In this document: positions 48,545-49,867 of the stretch, piece after piece
Numbering within the stretch: position 1 is the first letter of the stretch
Layout of the letters: the number at the start of each line of letters is the position of its first letter
NCBI GenBank assembly: GCA_035697485.1
Contig: DASSCU010000060.1
Location: forward strand, 1 to 49,867
Reading direction: 5' to 3'
Length of the DNA: 49,867 bases
Origin: Actinomycetota bacterium
Lineage (GTDB): Bacteria > Actinomycetota > UBA4738 > HRBIN12
Made by a program: the position numbers and the translations under genes
The notes under the pieces: model-generated
What the model saw: the letters and a program-made list of their open reading frames with translations, nothing else
Databases searched by the model: none
Told to the model about the DNA's origin: nothing

Positions 48545-49021
48545 TCAGGCGATCGGCTTCGCCAGCAACTCGTCGAGCCGCTCGAACCCCTCGTTCAGCC
48601 CGGTCTCCATGCCCGACTGCAGCATGCCGTCGCGGTCCTCGACCGACTGGAACACCGAGTTGATGTGGACGATCGTCGAACCGTCGACCTCCTCGAACCG
48701 GGCGGTGTCCAGCTGCACGTGGCCGGGGTAGCCCTCGAACTCGAACGTCTGGACGATGCCCTGCGGCGAGGGCTCGCCGTGGAAGACGCCGTGGAACCCG
48801 TACTCGGTGCCGTCCTCGTCGATGTGGATGTACCGCCACGAGCCGCCGTCGCGCGCGTCGTATCGGTCGATCTTCATCGTGAGCCGGCGCGGCCCGAGCC
48901 ACTGCACGAGCAGGTCCGGATCGGTGAAAGCCCGGTAGACGAGCTCGGGCGGCGCGTCGACCTCCCTGGTAGCGATGATCTGCGGGACCCCCGGTTCCGC
49001 GGTGACCTTCATCTTGGTCAT
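48545..49021 (-). CDS. AHSA1/SRPBCC-family protein
   Basis: 158 residues. QIIATREVDAPPELVYRAFT, DLLVQWLGPRRLTMKIDRYD, ARDGGSWRYIHIDEDGTEYG and EVDGSTIVHINSVFQSVEDR match the AHSA1 family. The ATG overlaps the ArsR stop by four bases. Together with the arsR and the downstream VOC gene it forms the second regulator-AHSA1 module of the window. Confidence 0.93.
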   Translation of the reverse strand: MTKMKVTAEPGVPQIIATREVDAPPELVYRAFTDPDLLVQWLGPRRLTMKIDRYDARDGGSWRYIHIDEDGTEYGFHGVFHGEPSPQGIVQTFEFEGYPGHVQLDTARFEEVDGSTIVHINSVFQSVEDRDGMLQSGMETGLNEGFERLDELLAKPIA

Positions 49022-49392
49022 GACGTACCCCTTCCTGTCGTGTCGCCCCGGCCTGGGCGATCCGTCTGCTGACGCTGCAGGGCAGCGAGCAGCGCGTCGA
49101 GACGCTCGTAGCTCTCGTCCCAGAACTCGCGGTAGCCCGAGAGCCACTCGGTGGCCTCGCGAAGCGGCTCGGCCTCGAGATGGCTGAGCCGAGCCGTGGC
49201 CCTGCGGGTGCGGGAGATCAGTCCCGCGTCCTCGAGCACCTTGAGGTGTCGCGAGATCGCCGGCTGCGACACGGTGAATGGCGCCGCGATCTCGGCGACC
49301 GACGCTTCCCCCTGCGTGAGCCGCTCGAGGATCTCGCGTCGCGTGGGGTCCGCGAGGGCTCCGAACACCGCATCCAACTGATCCACCGCCAT
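49018..49392 (-). CDS. ArsR-family transcriptional regulator
   Basis: 124 residues. VFGALADPTRREILERLTQG, VAEIAAPFTVSQPAISRHLK and VLEDAGLISRTRRATARLSH form the winged helix; no metal-binding Cys pair. An AAGAGGG site stands eight bases before the ATG and a TCTATAAC/GTTATAGA inverted repeat brackets the promoter. It leads an operon with AHSA1 and VOC genes. Confidence 0.94.
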   Translation of the reverse strand: MAVDQLDAVFGALADPTRREILERLTQGEASVAEIAAPFTVSQPAISRHLKVLEDAGLISRTRRATARLSHLEAEPLREATEWLSGYREFWDESYERLDALLAALQRQQTDRPGRGDTTGRGTS

Positions 49393-49429
49393 CTATAACA
49401 CCCTCTTTCTAGAACAAGACGGTTATAGA
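49392..49429. promoter_or_regulatory. ArsR operator, TCTATAAC-N22-GTTATAGA
   Basis: Perfect 8-bp inverted repeat directly upstream of arsR. A TATAAC -10-like element lies in the distal arm on the coding strand. Arms 30 bp apart suit two dimers or a looped complex. Confidence 0.65.
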
Positions 49430-49454
49430 GCCTGGGGAGCGCTCCTGTCAAGCC

Positions 49455-49820
49455 CTAGGAAGGCGCCTCGAGCTCGGCGATGCGGGCAGCGACCAACGTT
49501 CGTACAAGCGTCTCGGGCAGCAGGGCGTCGGGCCGGAAGCGGATCGACCCCTTGCCGAGTTGGTAGCCCCGGAGCTCCTCGAGGTGTGCGTCCATGACGC
49601 CGGTGCTCATCAGGTAGAAGGCGCAATGCGCCTTGCCGGCGCCGTAGCTCACGAGCGGACGGCCGTGAAGCTTGAACGCGGGTACGCCGTAGCTGATCGC
49701 CTCGGTCGCAGCCGGTGCGGCCTTCGCGATCGTCCTTCGCAGGTGCTCGAGTGCGACCCGTTGATCCTCGGGGAGGTTCGCGAGGTACACGTCGATCGCC
49801 CGGTCGTCATCGTCGCTCAT
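49455..49820 (-). CDS. DUF1801/YdhG-like protein
   Basis: 121 residues. AIDVYLANLPEDQRVALEHL, RRTIAKAAPAATEAISYGVP and AFKLHGRPLVSYGAGKAHCA, then KGSIRFRPDALLPETLVRTL are the blocks of the DUF1801 family, related to the iron-chaperone frataxin-like fold in Bacillus. The ATG at 49820 has GAGGAG six bases upstream; an ATG at 49826 is too close to it. Function unproven. Confidence 0.88.
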   Translation of the reverse strand: MSDDDDRAIDVYLANLPEDQRVALEHLRRTIAKAAPAATEAISYGVPAFKLHGRPLVSYGAGKAHCAFYLMSTGVMDAHLEELRGYQLGKGSIRFRPDALLPETLVRTLVAARIAELEAPS

Positions 49821-49867
49821 GAGCATCTCCTCGAGTGGCAGCGGTGCGGGTCACTCTGTGATCGGCT
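49821..49867. other. Window end, no gene visible
   Basis: Leader of the DUF1801 gene; no other feature seen. Confidence 0.4.

Noticed and set aside
1-49867. CRISPR, tRNA, rRNA, transposase or phage attachment site
   Set aside because: No regularly spaced repeats, cloverleaf sequences, transposase motifs or terminal repeats were seen.

Overview
The window is a high-GC actinobacterial (Actinomycetota) chromosome segment. The evidence is an actinobacterial-type inositol-3-phosphate synthase behind a PadR regulator, a TadG-like Flp pilus protein, a SigG/SigX5-type sigma factor, PepSY-linked two-component genes, frequent GTG starts and many four-base start/stop overlaps. The class cannot be fixed from the sequence alone. 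I see no tRNA, rRNA, insertion sequence, prophage or CRISPR array, so this looks like ordinary chromosome rich in small metabolic and regulatory modules.

Layout. Positions 1-3220 hold the 3' end of a TadG-like gene, then a convergent padR-ino1 operon with a palindromic operator. Positions 3219-5190 hold a frameshifted GH27 alpha-galactosidase-like lipoprotein gene and an antitoxin/Doc-like pair whose Fic motif has lost its histidine. Positions 5199-6523 hold two tandem flavin-binding paralogs.

Positions 6535-12030 are the most notable part: a minus-strand operon behind a clear cobalamin (B12) riboswitch. It encodes a secreted alpha/alpha-toroid protein, a secreted membrane-anchored beta-domain protein, and the three parts of an ECF transporter (EcfT, a fused double ATPase and an S component). 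The two secreted proteins look like the two halves of vertebrate intrinsic factor/transcobalamin made as separate chains, which suggests a surface B12-capture device feeding an ECF importer.

Positions 12072-20000 hold a PAC2 protein, a CMD-like gene coupled to a frameshifted tautomerase gene, a methyltransferase-ABC exporter operon, a GNAT protein and an unrecognised 551-residue membrane protein. Positions 19909-24755 hold an ATP-dependent DNA-ligase-like protein lacking its catalytic lysine, a beta-propeller protein, a haem-binding protein and a PAS-PAS-GGDEF-EAL c-di-GMP enzyme. Positions 24776-32626 hold a nitroreductase, a secreted EEP-family hydrolase, a UBP zinc-finger/redox flavoprotein pair whose usual catalytic residues are missing, and a NarL-type two-component system followed by an ABC exporter.

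Positions 32661-37820 hold a HAD phosphatase, an NTF2-like protein, an OmpR-type two-component system with a PepSY protein (both promoters carry TTCAG direct repeats) and a winged-helix protein. Positions 38047-49867 hold oxidoreductases, two ArsR-AHSA1 modules with palindromic operators, an LtrA-like protein, VOC and GNAT proteins, a sigma factor overlapping an antisense STAS gene, an O-methyltransferase, an alpha/beta hydrolase and a DUF1801 protein.

Many promoters seem to give leaderless mRNAs: a TAnnnT box lies 6-10 bases before the start codon of at least nine genes. Several frameshifts, two of them in G runs, may be sequencing or assembly errors rather than true gene decay.
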